Shown here in pieces: positions 1 to 13,500 of a DNA stretch of 64,000 nt. The stretch is taken from NCBI GenBank assembly GCA_033964015.1, contig CM066914.1, forward strand, positions 18,511,023 through 18,575,022. The letters are read 5' to 3'. A program made the position numbers and the translations under genes. The notes below the pieces were generated by a model. The model ran no database searches. It had not been told where the DNA came from and was given only the letters and a program-made list of their open reading frames with translations. The DNA is from Scolanthus callimorphus. Taxonomy: Eukaryota; Cnidaria; Anthozoa; Actiniaria; Edwardsiidae. Every line of letters begins with the position of its first letter. The stretch's first letter is position 1.

Positions 1-1512
1 CTGCGTGAAATCACCCAGAGCTGTTCACTCGTTTGATTGACGGAAGCCAAACCGCGGTTTGTTAGTTGGCGTAGAGTTCGCAGAATTATGAAAATTGCAG
101 CAATAATTCATCGAGCTTCAACAAAGAAAATCATAAGCATGAAGGAAGTTTAGAAACGCGATCTTAATTTGCATAGATTTTTGAGATTTTATTCCTTCTT
201 TTTCTCGGTTAAATGATTCGTTTAAGAAGTAATATCAAAATCCCGACAGTGTTTTTCGTCAGGATTTCCAAATACTCGTGTTTGATATATTACTTCAAAT
301 TCGGCGCGCACTCTTTCGCCGCTTCCCGGCCTACAATAATAAAGTTTGAATCAGTTTCAATCCACGCTATAAAAACGCCATGCTAAATGCACTTGTGTGT
401 GTTAACGAAAGTAGGGCAAATAGGAAGGAATTATTTTCAACAACATCGACAACACGGCTGTGTGTATCGTTTTACTTACAAGGATTAGCCCTATCAGCCA
501 ATATTAACATTCGTATTGTTGATAAATTGATATCTTTGACGTCTTTGCTGGCGTGAAGTGACCAGTGAAGGTCGCGAGAACTGACTAGAGCACAGGATGC
601 TGTGGATTGGAATCAATAAACCACATGTCAGAAACAATAAACAAAACAAATCAAAACAAAACAGCTTCATTGACTCATTGACAAAAGCCCTCGCAAGGCT
701 TGGGGTTTGTCTAGCCTCGTCCCAGGCTACTCCTGTCTCTCTCAGCTCCTCTATCATGCTTTGCAATTTCTAATATGGCGGTCGTCGTGGGACGGACAGG
801 ACCTCTTGACAGTGACGTCTATGAGTCCAGAGAGACACCCCGTGGAGTAACCTGGATATAAGGCTAGGCTTTGTCATGGACTACAAAGCGCAGATGGGAA
901 CATAATGTTCAAACATGTTCAGTCGAATGCAAGTCCGTGCAAGCTGTTGGCAAAACGGAATGCAAGGCGATGCAAGTCGTACAAATTAGCAAGGACCTGC
1001 ATGAGCTTGCATCGACTGCTCCAGCATTACAATGAACCTGACATAGGGAATACTGAGGGAGAGCACTGTATTACTCGCTACCAGTTTATCGCACCTCTGT
1101 GTTTTGTAGCCATCTGTAACCACATTGCCGGTGAGTTTTTTAGAATAGCTGGAGGTACGTAAATAACGTGCATGCCATTTAAGACAGCCTGCAAGAAAAA
1201 CAACCATATAGGTTTGCAAATACATCAAACGTGGCATATTTTATGCAAATTTGACTCCAGGGAGATGCACCATGAAATGTTTCGAATAGACCTCCTCGGC
1301 TTGGGCGTAATATATTTTTCCCATTTCAGATCACGCGTTATTAATTTGGATATAATCTTTCTTCGTTTCGAGTGCTTCCATATTCATATATCATTCGGTG
1401 CGTAGGAGGAAAAGAAAGGGAAAATACTCATGGGAATGCCGCGTGATCTGAAATGGGAAAGCATTACGCTCAAGCGGTCGCCCTAGGGCTCAATCTGGAA
1501 ATCTGTACTCAC
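1..1512. other. DIP2 intron and unresolved left edge
   Basis: No further DIP2 exon could be recognised after the donor at 1512. The short ORFs on both strands here show no family resemblance. The stretch is ordinary AT-rich intron with no clear repeat. Confidence 0.4.
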
Positions 1513-4500
1513 CGCCATGACGGAATGCCAAAGGCCAACCTCTCGCTTGCTGTCAAGTACGCTAACCATGACTTCACCTAGAACAACAACCCCAAGGGTT
1601 TCATGATAAGGATTTCTAAGCGTAATTCGTCTTCTAATTCGAACGAAAACAATAAGAAAGGAGTGGCTGACACGGGCTCTTTAACCATCGAGAGAGAGTG
1701 TTTCATCACGGAAATCTATGATTTCAGATCGCGGTTATCATCTATAGGGTTTATGCCATAAAAACCCTCGACAGCCTGCAAGAGGCAGGTTTTACGCCAT
1801 AAAAACCCTCGACAGCCTGCAAGAGGCGTAGTCCCCCTTTTCCGCCCTTTCTCTTACCTTCTACATAATCACACGCCTGAGTGAGCGTCTGGCTGTGAAG
1901 TGCCATACTCATACGTGTGATGGTCACGCCCATAACGGCCCCGTCACGGCCAAGTAAGGACTGAAAACACAAGGCGTGAATCAATGAGCAACTACTGTAA
2001 AGCATAGTACATACGCCGATACTAATGTTCTAGCCACTCCAAGCTGCCACTTTCCTTCTATTGTTTTCAGCACTCTCGTGGAGCGAAACAATTTAGAGCA
2101 GCTGCGTTTGGACGACTTTATTTTATTAACCATATTCTGGATGTAAATAATACATTTTGTGAAAAAGGGAAAGACGTACTTTTATTTTGGTAGCCCAAAA
2201 AGGTGCACGTTAGGTGGAATAAAATGCAAATCTGAATATTTTTGTCATGGCAAACAGAGGTTTCGGAACACCTGGTTTAGTGACTGTTTCTCTGAATAAA
2301 TAATTGCGCTGCTTACTACGACTACGTCAACCGGGCCATTTTGTAAGAAGTTAGCCAATCAGAAAGCGAGTACACACTTTGCATGGCCAATATGACGAAA
2401 AGGCTGATAACCGAACATTCACAGGAAATTTCTGCAGAAATCCATCCATGGGAGCTTTTCCCATGGGTGTGTTTTCTGCAGAAATTCCCTGTGATTTATG
2501 GGGAAAAAAGTTTTAAAAGTCGAGGGGGATGGTGTCTAGCCTAAAAAATCCCTGGATTTTTGTACAGCAAAAGTACCTCTATATAAGCTGGTGAACTTCT
2601 ATCAAGATTGGTTGGTGGTTGCCAGTCTTTAGGTGTTGGTCGGCTAAGATTTTCAGTTATAAACCACTGAAGCTTAGGCCAACCTGCAAAAAAAGAGAAA
2701 AATAAATCATGAATTAAAACGTACGGTAAGAATATGAAGCGAAATGAAAAGTTAAGGCCCATTCACACTTGCAATTTGTGCTGCAATTTTTGTCGCGCGA
2801 GTCGCGACGAGTTTTCTCGCACGTACACGTCAACTCAAAATCACTAATGTGATGTCGCGGAGATTTCAAGCATGTTCGAAAATCTTTGTAACTTGATGCG
2901 ATTTGAAGAAAAGAGAGCACAGAAATCGCACCGGATTTGCATCTCGTTTACACAAGAGAGTTGGAATTGCAACTCACGCGAGAAAATCGCACGACAAATG
3001 CAACAAAAATGCGTAAACCGGCCTTTACGTTGCGAAATAAAAGTTGTAAACATATTGCTTTACCTTTAAAATTACAAACATGTCCAGCTTCATCTTTAGG
3101 TAGACTTTTTAGACACGCCTCAGTGGTCAGCCCCCATGAAACACCACAGCTCCCCAGTAAAAACCCGATCTGCTGGCAACCTGGATACTAAAATACAAGA
3201 ACAAGAAAACGAATGATTATTATATTTTGTCTTTTATAAAGATTGAAAAGCCAACAAATATTATTCCATTTTTCTATTAACCATAAAAACACTAACAACA
3301 GCAATCTTTTCTGTCCGATATGCATTAGCATATCAATTGACTGTCTGCAACGCTGCATGCTACTATAGAATAGCTTTGTTTGTAGTTGTACTTTACATAA
3401 CAACACGCGCACGATTGACGTGATAGCATGCGCACTCTACCAAAAGCCGTTTTGGCTTTTCATCATGAGAGAACGTCAGATCTCATCTTTCTGTGTGTCT
3501 GTACTGCAAGTCTTGTGCCCTGTTTACCTGACATTCTTTCCTTCCTTACCTAACCTGTCCTTCCTTCCCCTTCCCCTTCCCCCTCTGCCTCTGTAATATA
3601 TCATGTACAGGGTCATGAACAACAGTCATGCCACTCAACTTCTGTCCATGGCACGCTATGCCGTCATCTGTGCATCTATTACAGTACAGACAAACGGAAC
3701 ACCGAGATCTATTTGTACTGGCATGCATTTTGTGCGTCTACAGTTTGGTAGTTTTAATGCCTTTCATAATACTGTATGCCTTCACATAATGTATAATAAT
3801 GCAATTCCCAATAAGATCCTAATGATTGTCTTACATCTTTAGAACTTGGTGGTTCCACAGGGACGGGGATGACGCCAGCTAATAAACATCCATAGAAACT
3901 TGTCATGAATCCTATTGGGTCATCAATTTGATAGACAAGAGCTACCTGAATTATGGAAAACAAAGAGAACATCACCTCAAATCAACATGATTTTAAGCAA
4001 TATGCATCTTGACAAAATGCAACTTGTATAGGTGTTCAGAAATGCCCAAGCCATCTCCTACAACTACCAGAATGCAGCGCGTGCTTTTTTAATAGTTGGT
4101 TCGACAAATATCCCTCAGTTACCAGCATGCAGCAAGCATGTGTGTTATAGTTGGAATCACCCATTATTATCGATGACCTCTAATCTGGAGTTCCACGCCT
4201 ATACCCTTTCCAGTGCAGGCACTCCCAAAACAAGTAGAGCATCTTTTGGCTTCAAGAAAACACACAACGTCGTCTTTCTGAAAACGTTAACTCACGTGAT
4301 CAAATTCTTATGCCGTAATCACTCGAGCATTTATTTCACTTTTTGAAATATTTATTCAAAAGCATACCCTGGGCCGATAATTTCCTCATGTTTATGAAGA
4401 TGTAACTCCAGCTTATGTTTGAAATCAGGGAACTTGCATTTCGAGAAAATTAGGAAAATTCTAGGGATTGAAATTGCCGGTTGAACGTTGGATGCGACTT

Positions 4501-7500
4501 GGGTCAAAGGAATGTGATCACGTGCACCAAAATTTTCGGTTGCAGACAGGAGACCGTTCACAGACGATAGTCACTCTACCCTTTACCTTTTTTGGCAGTA
4601 ATGGTATGAAGAAAGGGAGAACAGGCTTACTAACCCTATCGCCTGCCATAATGGAGGTCCCCTCTTTATGACTACCAACTTTGTTCAGCAGATGAAATGC
4701 AACCTTCATTGACCTAGATAATAGTTTCCCTAAAGATAAAAATGTACAAAAAGAAGAACATACATGAGAATCACATATGACCCTCCACGGGAAAACGTAA
4801 CTTATCGATTTTTTTTTTCCTTGTAGCCAGAAACCGTTATCAAACCGTTATAACGGTCTACCAAACCGTTATCTCACCTCAAGAGAGCGTTAACTTTTTA
4901 GAACAGCCCGTTATAACGGCCTAGGCAAAGCGTTAACTTTCCGAATCAGGGTCCGGTTGCTCGAAAGTGGTTTAGCACTAATCCAGGATTAATTACTATG
5001 GTGACTCGATGGTTTTGTTCAGAACTAAACCTGGTTTAAATTTAATCCACCTTTGAACAACCCGCACCAGGCCGTTATTTTTCTAGGTTGAGACCGTTAA
5101 AATTTTTGGCAGAGCGTTATGTCTTTGAGAGAGAGCGTTACTTTTTCAAATCAACCCGTTATAACGGTCAGGGCAAAGCGTTATTTTTTTATCAGCCCGT
5201 TATAACGACCCGCGGTAAAGCGTTATTTCTTCGAAGACCGTCAGACTTTTTGCAAAGCAGTTTCGGGTTTTCTTTTTCTGCTGTCATGAGCAGGTACTTT
5301 TGGTTCTCAAAGCGGCCGTTCATCTTCGACTCCTGGGAGAAGTACCGGAGAAGCATCAGTGCACAGCGGACAAAGTACACAGAGACAAGCACGAATAAAA
5401 TACGTTTCAATAATAACTGATTGCGTCTTTCTTTCTCCCTGTTTTTCATTTCCTTGCATAAAACCCTGTCAAGCGTTGCGCTTATATTTGATGCATTACA
5501 TGTCATAATGTTTGTATCTGTTTTTGCAAGCACTGGCAATTCAGGGGGTAGATGTGGGGGGAGGAGCAAAAAGGCATGGTGTCAAGAACATTCTACATTG
5601 TAGTAAAAACCCGCACATAAGAATATCTAGAATTTTAGCCTAAAACAGGTTCTTATTTGATTTGAAAATACAAGGAAACATGGGGTTCACATGGATAATT
5701 CTAGCCTAACAAGTTCTTAAAATCTAGAATCTTATATGCAGGTTTTTACTGTATATGTTCTGCAGCATCAATTTGTCTGAGGTTTAAAGGTAAACACTTC
5801 CTGCAACTTTTCAAGTCTCATCTCCCAGAAATTTTCTAGCACACGTATACACATTTGGCACATTTTCTTTCTTGGGCTATATTTGTTGCATTTTATGCTC
5901 TAATCTGCATTTTCACAGTTCATCCTCTATTATGATTCAAACTGAAATTGTAGCCTGGAATCAAGTCTACTTTTGACCAACTATACTGTAATTGTTAAAT
6001 AATCCATTAGAATTCAAGTGGACAGTTTGAACAGTCCTTATTCTTTTAGAAAAGCCATAAAGGAAAAGAGAAGAAAACATTGGTCAATGGTAGAATCTCT
6101 TCCAGGCTAGAATTTTAATTTGAATCCCAGTTGTGAGGAACTGTGAAAAGTACTATTGATCATGTTTAGTTAATATGCATGTTCTCCTTACCATAAGAAA
6201 GCACAGTAGCAGACTTCCCATGACTATCGACTACAGTACAGCAAGGTTGTTTTGCTGATTTGGTTCCAAATTTCACAACAGCTTCTTCTAGGCATCTCGA
6301 AACCTCCTCTGTCACCTAAACAAAACATCCATTAATTACAAAACTATTCTTACTCAGTAAGTAATTACTGTCCATCTGATAGGACTGAGCACAGCTCATG
6401 TCTATGAGTCCTTTTCAAATTATATACGTTAAGCAGGGATCAAGTGGTGATGTGAGTTGATGAGAGTCAGCCAGAAATTGTGCAAGCAATCTTGCGTGAG
6501 CACTAGTACATAGTTCCTGTCGGCAGAGGAAAGCCTGCTGTTATTTGGAACCAAATGAGCCTGCAGTTCTTTTGGTGGCAGCTGCTGGCTGAAACAAATC
6601 TTATCAACTGTCATCCGCGGGATCAAATGGTAAACAACTCTCATGAAAAATTGTTCAAAGTGCATGTGAGCAGATGAGAGTGGATGAGAGTTCGTGATCA
6701 AACAGGAAAACTCTTATCAGCTCTCGTCACCATTTGAGCGTGCCTTTAGAGACACACAACACATGACAATATGGATTGCTTTTGCTATTAAACTTACCGC
6801 TAATTGTTCGCCAATAACTGTTTAAGTACTTGGCCTTCTGGTTTGGGTGCATTAGGATCAGGTCTTGTTGCCTGGAGGATATCAGCATCATCTTCTTTAT
6901 AAAACTGCTCCAATGGCTTCTTTTTTGGTCTCTGAAAAATGGAACAAAACGAAACAGGCTGAAGCAGTTTGTATCACATACATGGGGCATCTTGTCACAC
7001 CATAGCTCACTACAATATTCTACAGAACAAATGCTGACTGTCCTGACTTACCTTTAAAGTGTTTAATAACTGTTGGATTTTCGAAGAAACTCTACTTGAG
7101 GTAACTGTAAATTATATAATTTATACAGACATTAAAGGTTATAATTATTTTATAGAAATTAATTTCACATAATGTACTGTAACAGTACTATAGGATTATT
7201 AATAGCTTCAGGAGGCTAGATTCCGCTAAGAAAATAGCATGAAAAAAGCGATATTTACGGCAGAATCTACCGACTGAACGCTTTGAATAGACTTGAATCC
7301 TATGATATCTCGTCCTCAATTTACACAAAAAAGAAATATCATAGGATTCTATCTTTAATTCCCCTCCCAAATTCAGCCACTTATAACTTCACACTCCACT
7401 TGTACACCCAGTACCTGTGGTCTCACACAAATTTGTCAAGTCATTATTGTTCAGAAATGTTGTTTACAGTTCAAACTGGGTACCCTGTGGCGAGGGCCTA

Positions 7501-10500
7501 GCCACATTCACGTTATGTTATCACAAAATTAAAAGGGAACATTCAGATAACAGGGCCCCACTGTCATTTCTACAGAGCCTGTGGTTTGATGCGCTGGTGC
7601 GGAAACGCATAATTTGGCTTTCTCCGCATAATGCGCAATAATTTCCCCAAATGTTGTGAAAATCATTAAAATGGCATCATTACTTGGTGAATTTCAAACT
7701 TTCTTACCTATTTTTTCTCACTAAAGTGATACATTTCTTCTGAAATCGTCTGTCCAACGTCAAAACAACTCGATAGAAATGAAAATAACAGGGCATTTTA
7801 TGCTAATCGCGTCGCGCTGGGAACTAACTTGACAAGCAATAAACGTGCCAGTAAAAATTGGTCACTAACGAATATTTCCGATTCAAACACATGTTTGCGC
7901 TTTGGATATTTTACAAAGTAAATCAAGGCGGAAAGGGCGCCAACCTCGACAAATACGGTCGATTTTATGCAGTTCACATTGATCACATCACATTACGCTT
8001 TTTCATGGATCTTTGTTGTTACAGACGACGATTTCATTTCACTAACAACAACGCGAAATACCAGGCACCCGAACAGCTCCCTCGATAACAAAAAAACCCT
8101 GACAGAATGGATTTGCTTAAGCCCCAGCTACACGACAAAAACGTGGTATGTTTCCGGTTTTATAAAAGCTCTTACACTAGTTCCGACGATAGTGCAGATC
8201 GCTCTCGCGATCGTCATGAATTTTGAGAATTACGAACAGAACGATGGGAAACAAGCGCGACAATGTTTTGTGATCACGAGAGATCGTAACGATAGCTCTG
8301 CGTGTAGCTCTCGTGACCGTTCAGTTTCAGTTCAGTTCATATAAGAGTGCGTTGCTACGCGATCCTTGTGGTATAAAAAAAGTGTGCCCTTCACTAAACG
8401 AAAACCGTAGTACTAATCGTTACTACCGTGTAGATAAAGTTAGTTGGTAACGCTTTTTTGTAAGAAAGTAACAAGCTTTATTAATAGTGAAAACACACGT
8501 CTATCTGAAAGAAAACGTAGCGTCATTACGTTAGTAAAGCGAAGCAATTGGAACTCAAACTGCTGAAAAAGCAAAATACATGTTGCAGCAATAAAAAAAA
8601 AATTGCGCAATATTGCATAATTTCGTATTTTTAGCGCATAATTTCGTATTTTTAGCGCATAATTTCTGAAAAATCACGCATAATTTCCAAGAAAATCCCG
8701 CATCAAACCATGGGCCCTGTTTCTAGCAAATTACTATAGCTTGAGGCCTGGGCATTGTTCAAGATGATTTACTCACCTGAACCTTCACCATGTTCATCTG
8801 TTAACCGGAGGGATGCAACATGAGCAACTCGAGCAGAAGGCTTTGTGTCTGATGCCTTTCTGGTGACATCGGGAGGAGGAGTATACCCAGCATCACTACC
8901 TTGACTACTGTGTCTTGTACTATTAAGGTCAGCAGGAGGAGGGGGAAGTCGTCAGTGAGGATTGTCCGGCCAACTGGGAAACTGGGAGAAGGAGGAGGAG
9001 TGTAGTCTGCCACTGGAAGGTTGTACGGTCATCATGAGAGGAGACAGACTCTAAAGAAGAGAAAAGAGATACAATGTCTTGTTAAAGGCCTGCTCGCAGG
9101 GGAGGCTCTGGGGACATCCATGTCAGGCCCTTTGCTGATTGGCTGGTATTGAACATTGTAGCATGCACAGAAAGTTGTTTCTCTCAACGGCTCTGTATCA
9201 AATCTCACTTACGGTATGCATCAATAGCTGTCACCAGAACCTCTCCCATGAGCTAACAAGCCGGGAAGCTCTGGGTTCGAGAATGGTTAAAGGCCAATCA
9301 TTGACCAGCATGTTTTGCAGGCCTTTTTTCCTTTTGCAGCACCTTTATTGATATATTATTTCTCTGATTACATGTCTCTTAGGCCACACATTTTCCCATC
9401 AAATGGAAACAGGCCAAGCGAAACTTTTTTATTCAAGAGGGTTGACTTTCCATAATATATGATGGGCCTGTAATTTGGATTTTTTTTTCAATTGACCCTG
9501 CTACAGTGTGTTTTGGAAAGAAATTTGAAGGGTAGGTTGTCAGGAACTGAAAGCCTGACTACACAGATGTAACTCTCCTACAGCTCTGACTAGATCTCAT
9601 AGAAGCTTGAAAATTTCAAAGAAAAAATAAAGCACTATCCGTTTTCTTTTCTTTAATAAATCACACCCTACCTGTTCTTCCCATGGGTGTGCTTGTTTGT
9701 GGATTTCCATTTTCATACATGTATGGCTTGCGAGGACCTTGTTTCATAAGAGACTGCCTTTTGAAGGGGGAAGGCATGTTGGGGTCTTGAACAAGTTTCT
9801 TCTAGTAAGCTCAGCTGTGATGGCTTCAGATCTTTGAACTGAAAACATTCAAAAGAGCAAATTTCAGATAACTGTAGAAAGAAAATCAAGTCCATACTGT
9901 CACTTATGTTTACTGACATATGTATTCCTATTGGACTTGGTTAACATATAGAGCAGATTTCGTATGACTGTGAAAAGTGCCATGACACGATGCGGCACTG
10001 TCACAGTCGCAGCACAACTTTGTCGCTGCACTTTTCACAGTCATACGAAATCTGCTCTAGTCCTTTTTTGGTAGCCAATCAAAATGCAAACCATTGTACT
10101 GGGCCATGACTAATATGCACTTGTATTTACTTAACAGACCAATGGGCATGACATATAGTTTTGCAGCTCATAAAAGTCTATGCTAATGAGGTAACAGTCA
10201 AAGGAGTGAAATGTCATGGATTTTGATTCACTCTTTGGTCTAAATCTGGTTAAAGTGGTATGTAGTCATAGAACAGCAAACTAATGGTTGGTATTTAGTT
10301 AGTTTAGCTCAAGAAAACAAACAGATCAAAATTGGGCAGAGGAAATCCATGTTTTTCACTAAAAAAAACAAATGTAAGCCACATTATAAAAAATGTAAAA
10401 TCACTTTACCTGCATTACTGTAGTGTTCATGCATGACTGGGCTTCCAACAGAAATATTGACGACATTGGACTCTGGAATGATATCATAGTAGAAGAAAAT

Positions 10501-13500
10501 TACACAGCTACCTATCATGGTAAACAAATTATTTTGTTGTTATGATTTCCAAGGCACTACATTGCTTATTGTGTGATTCCAGAAAACATCCATAACCTTC
10601 CACGGAAGGGCTGATATATGACCCCCCCCCCCCGCCCCCCGTGAAAACATACAGTGGTTGTATAGGAATAAGCATTTGGCCCTCTACCCCTGAGGTATGG
10701 ATTTTTCTGGAATCGCATATTCAAGGGTACCAATGGCAACTACATTTTAGGGATAAGGCCACCTACATCTTGTTTACAAAACGCACCCACCTGGACACAT
10801 ACTCTTGGGATTTTCTCATTTCCCATAGTTATTCACCTCCCAGAAGTAAGGGGGAATCACAAGTTTTTTTTTAGTTGGATTGACAGGTATGGCTAAGAGC
10901 CAAAAGTGCCAGGGAGTCGAAAACCATGTCAGGCCTGATTTTCCCATCCACAATATCTTAATGAAAGAAATACTTGATACCTCTTGAAACATATGGAGCC
11001 AGTAGTCTGGATCTCTTCTTCTCATAGCCTTTTTGGGTTATATCACCTGATAGACAAAGGGCAATACTGTATAAGCATAGAGCATTATTTTAACACCCAT
11101 TTACAGACCACAAAAGGATAATATAACAGAAGCAAGTATTTTGAGATATCTATCTGTTTAGCAAATCCTTCTTAATATTTCAGGTACATCAACTCTCACA
11201 GTTTTGCCAGGAGTCTCAAGATCCTCACTCCTGTCTCCCTCCCGGTAAATTTCCTGAATTGCCATACATTCACTGTCTTTCTCCAAATTATCTTTGTTGG
11301 AATTTTCTCATAAATCTTTGTAATTCTGAAGTCCTAGGGTTGACATCCTTGATATATATATCTTGTTTTCAAGCAAGCATCACTTTTTAGTAATCTGCAT
11401 TAATTTTTTTTTAGTAATTTAGACAATAGTAATTTAGATGAATAGCTTTAATGAAAAGGGCAAATAATTGTAAATATCAGAATTATAATATGAAAATCAA
11501 TATATTGTAAAATACACCAGTTTTCATAGGTCTTTAGTTTAAACAGCTGTTGAACCATGTCTGGAGGAAACCTTATTTTTATGAGAGACGCAGACAAATT
11601 AGTTTGATCTGAATAATATATAAGCATCAAACAGCCAATATACTGAATGAGAACATTAAGGATTGTTGATATGTCTATGTTGTACCCTACTTGTGCATTA
11701 TGTGCTTAGTATTTTTATGCATACAGTAAGTGTTCTTTAGAGCATAACAATGGACTGTTATCATCAGAGCAATAGTTTTACCATGACACGAAAAAATGTT
11801 TATTTATGATTTTTATACAAGTCTATTAAATTTGCATATTCAGTTATATGTCTATTCTTATCTCCCACAAAACCAATATTGTTAACAGTTTTGGCAGAAT
11901 ACTCTTCACTTCAAGTGGAAGAAGGACGTCAGGCATATAAAACAAGGAAGTAATACAGTCATGTAAGTTTAAAAAAATTGGAGGAATGAGTATATAATGA
12001 TTACAGAATTTTAATGGTTACAAGTCATGAGATTGTTAATAGGAACAATTCAAATTTTATGATTTCAGAAAAGATCAATACTCCCATTATGGACAGAGTT
12101 AATAGAAAGGACCTTCCAATCAAAAAAACACATTGATTGGGGAAATAAGAGGTATACTGTCCCCCCACAACCTACCCTTCTGCAATTTTAATTTACCTTT
12201 GTGGTGGGGGTATGGATCTTCTCTGAAATGACATATTTAACATTCTAATAACTTGTATTACATGTCATCCTTACAAATTATCAAAAGTGACTGATATTTT
12301 ATAAATTTCTAACTATTATCTAATGATAATAAATGTATTAGCTCTAATGAGAATTAGGAGGGAGAGAAATGTAAAAAAATGTGTCTGCAATATTTTCTCA
12401 AGTGATTTACATGTACAAAGTTGAATAGAATTGACCATGGCATGTTGTTAAACTGTATATTTTTCACTAAAAATTGCAGTTAAAAAAATGATAAAATACT
12501 ATAAAGGTCCCTTTCGGCTTGGCAGGGCCCATGTACTAGAATAAATTATTGTTCTTCTACATCATTACACTAGCCATGTATTCAATGAGCAACAGGGTAC
12601 CACACTGGGACTTTTCATTTTGTGTAAGCAAACATGTGCTTATGCTATTGTAGAAGAGAACTGAATAATATCAATTTAAGGAACCCTTACACAAATACTG
12701 CAGTGAAATCTACATAATGAGCAAATTACTTAAACCTGAAGCCAACATAGTCTGAGTTAGGTACATCATATGGACAGAACATTTTACAGTAAAAATAATA
12801 TGCTGTTTTAATGAATATAGAATGTGACTTGATCCTCATTTATTTGACTTTTTTCATAATACCAGGGATCTGTCCTATGATATCTCTCATCTACTACTTC
12901 TACACTCACAATTTGATATCAGAATGTTTCTGATCTCTGGATAGCTAAGGCGTAAACTTCTGAATTGTGTAATTCCAGAAATTATCTATACCCCTCCCAT
13001 GGAAAGGGTTTGAGATATGACCCCCCATCCCTCTGGAATTTCCAGTAAAAAAATCCATGATGTTTCCAAAACTTTTCCAGGACTAAAATAATACAATAAG
13101 GTCTCAAAAAGGAGAGATATTACTGAAAATCTAATACTGCTTTAAAACATTACAAGAACTTCCCAACAACTACTCCTACTAATCAGTTGTTGTGGAAGGC
13201 AAAAAATGCTTAGTACCCAAAAATGTTTCCAAGTGTCTGACATACCTGCTGAGCATTCTAAAAACAAATGATAAATTCCAGGACTTTTCAATGACTGGAA
13301 TTACTTTTTTGGAATTCCAGGACAGAGGCTAGCAGTATTGGAAACAGCATTATAGATACTTCCCCTGCCTCTGATAAGCTATCCTCCATATATGACAGTT
13401 TTTTGAAAACACAAAAGTTTTTATCCATTTTGGCATCACTAAATACACAACCACAGAGGTTTTTAAAACTCTCTTTTATGTAGCATGGACAGCAAAGACA

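Noticed and set aside
1..1512. Next DIP2 exon (VPYALMK-type segment)
   Set aside because: Searched on the minus strand by expected codons and not found; it probably lies beyond the left edge.
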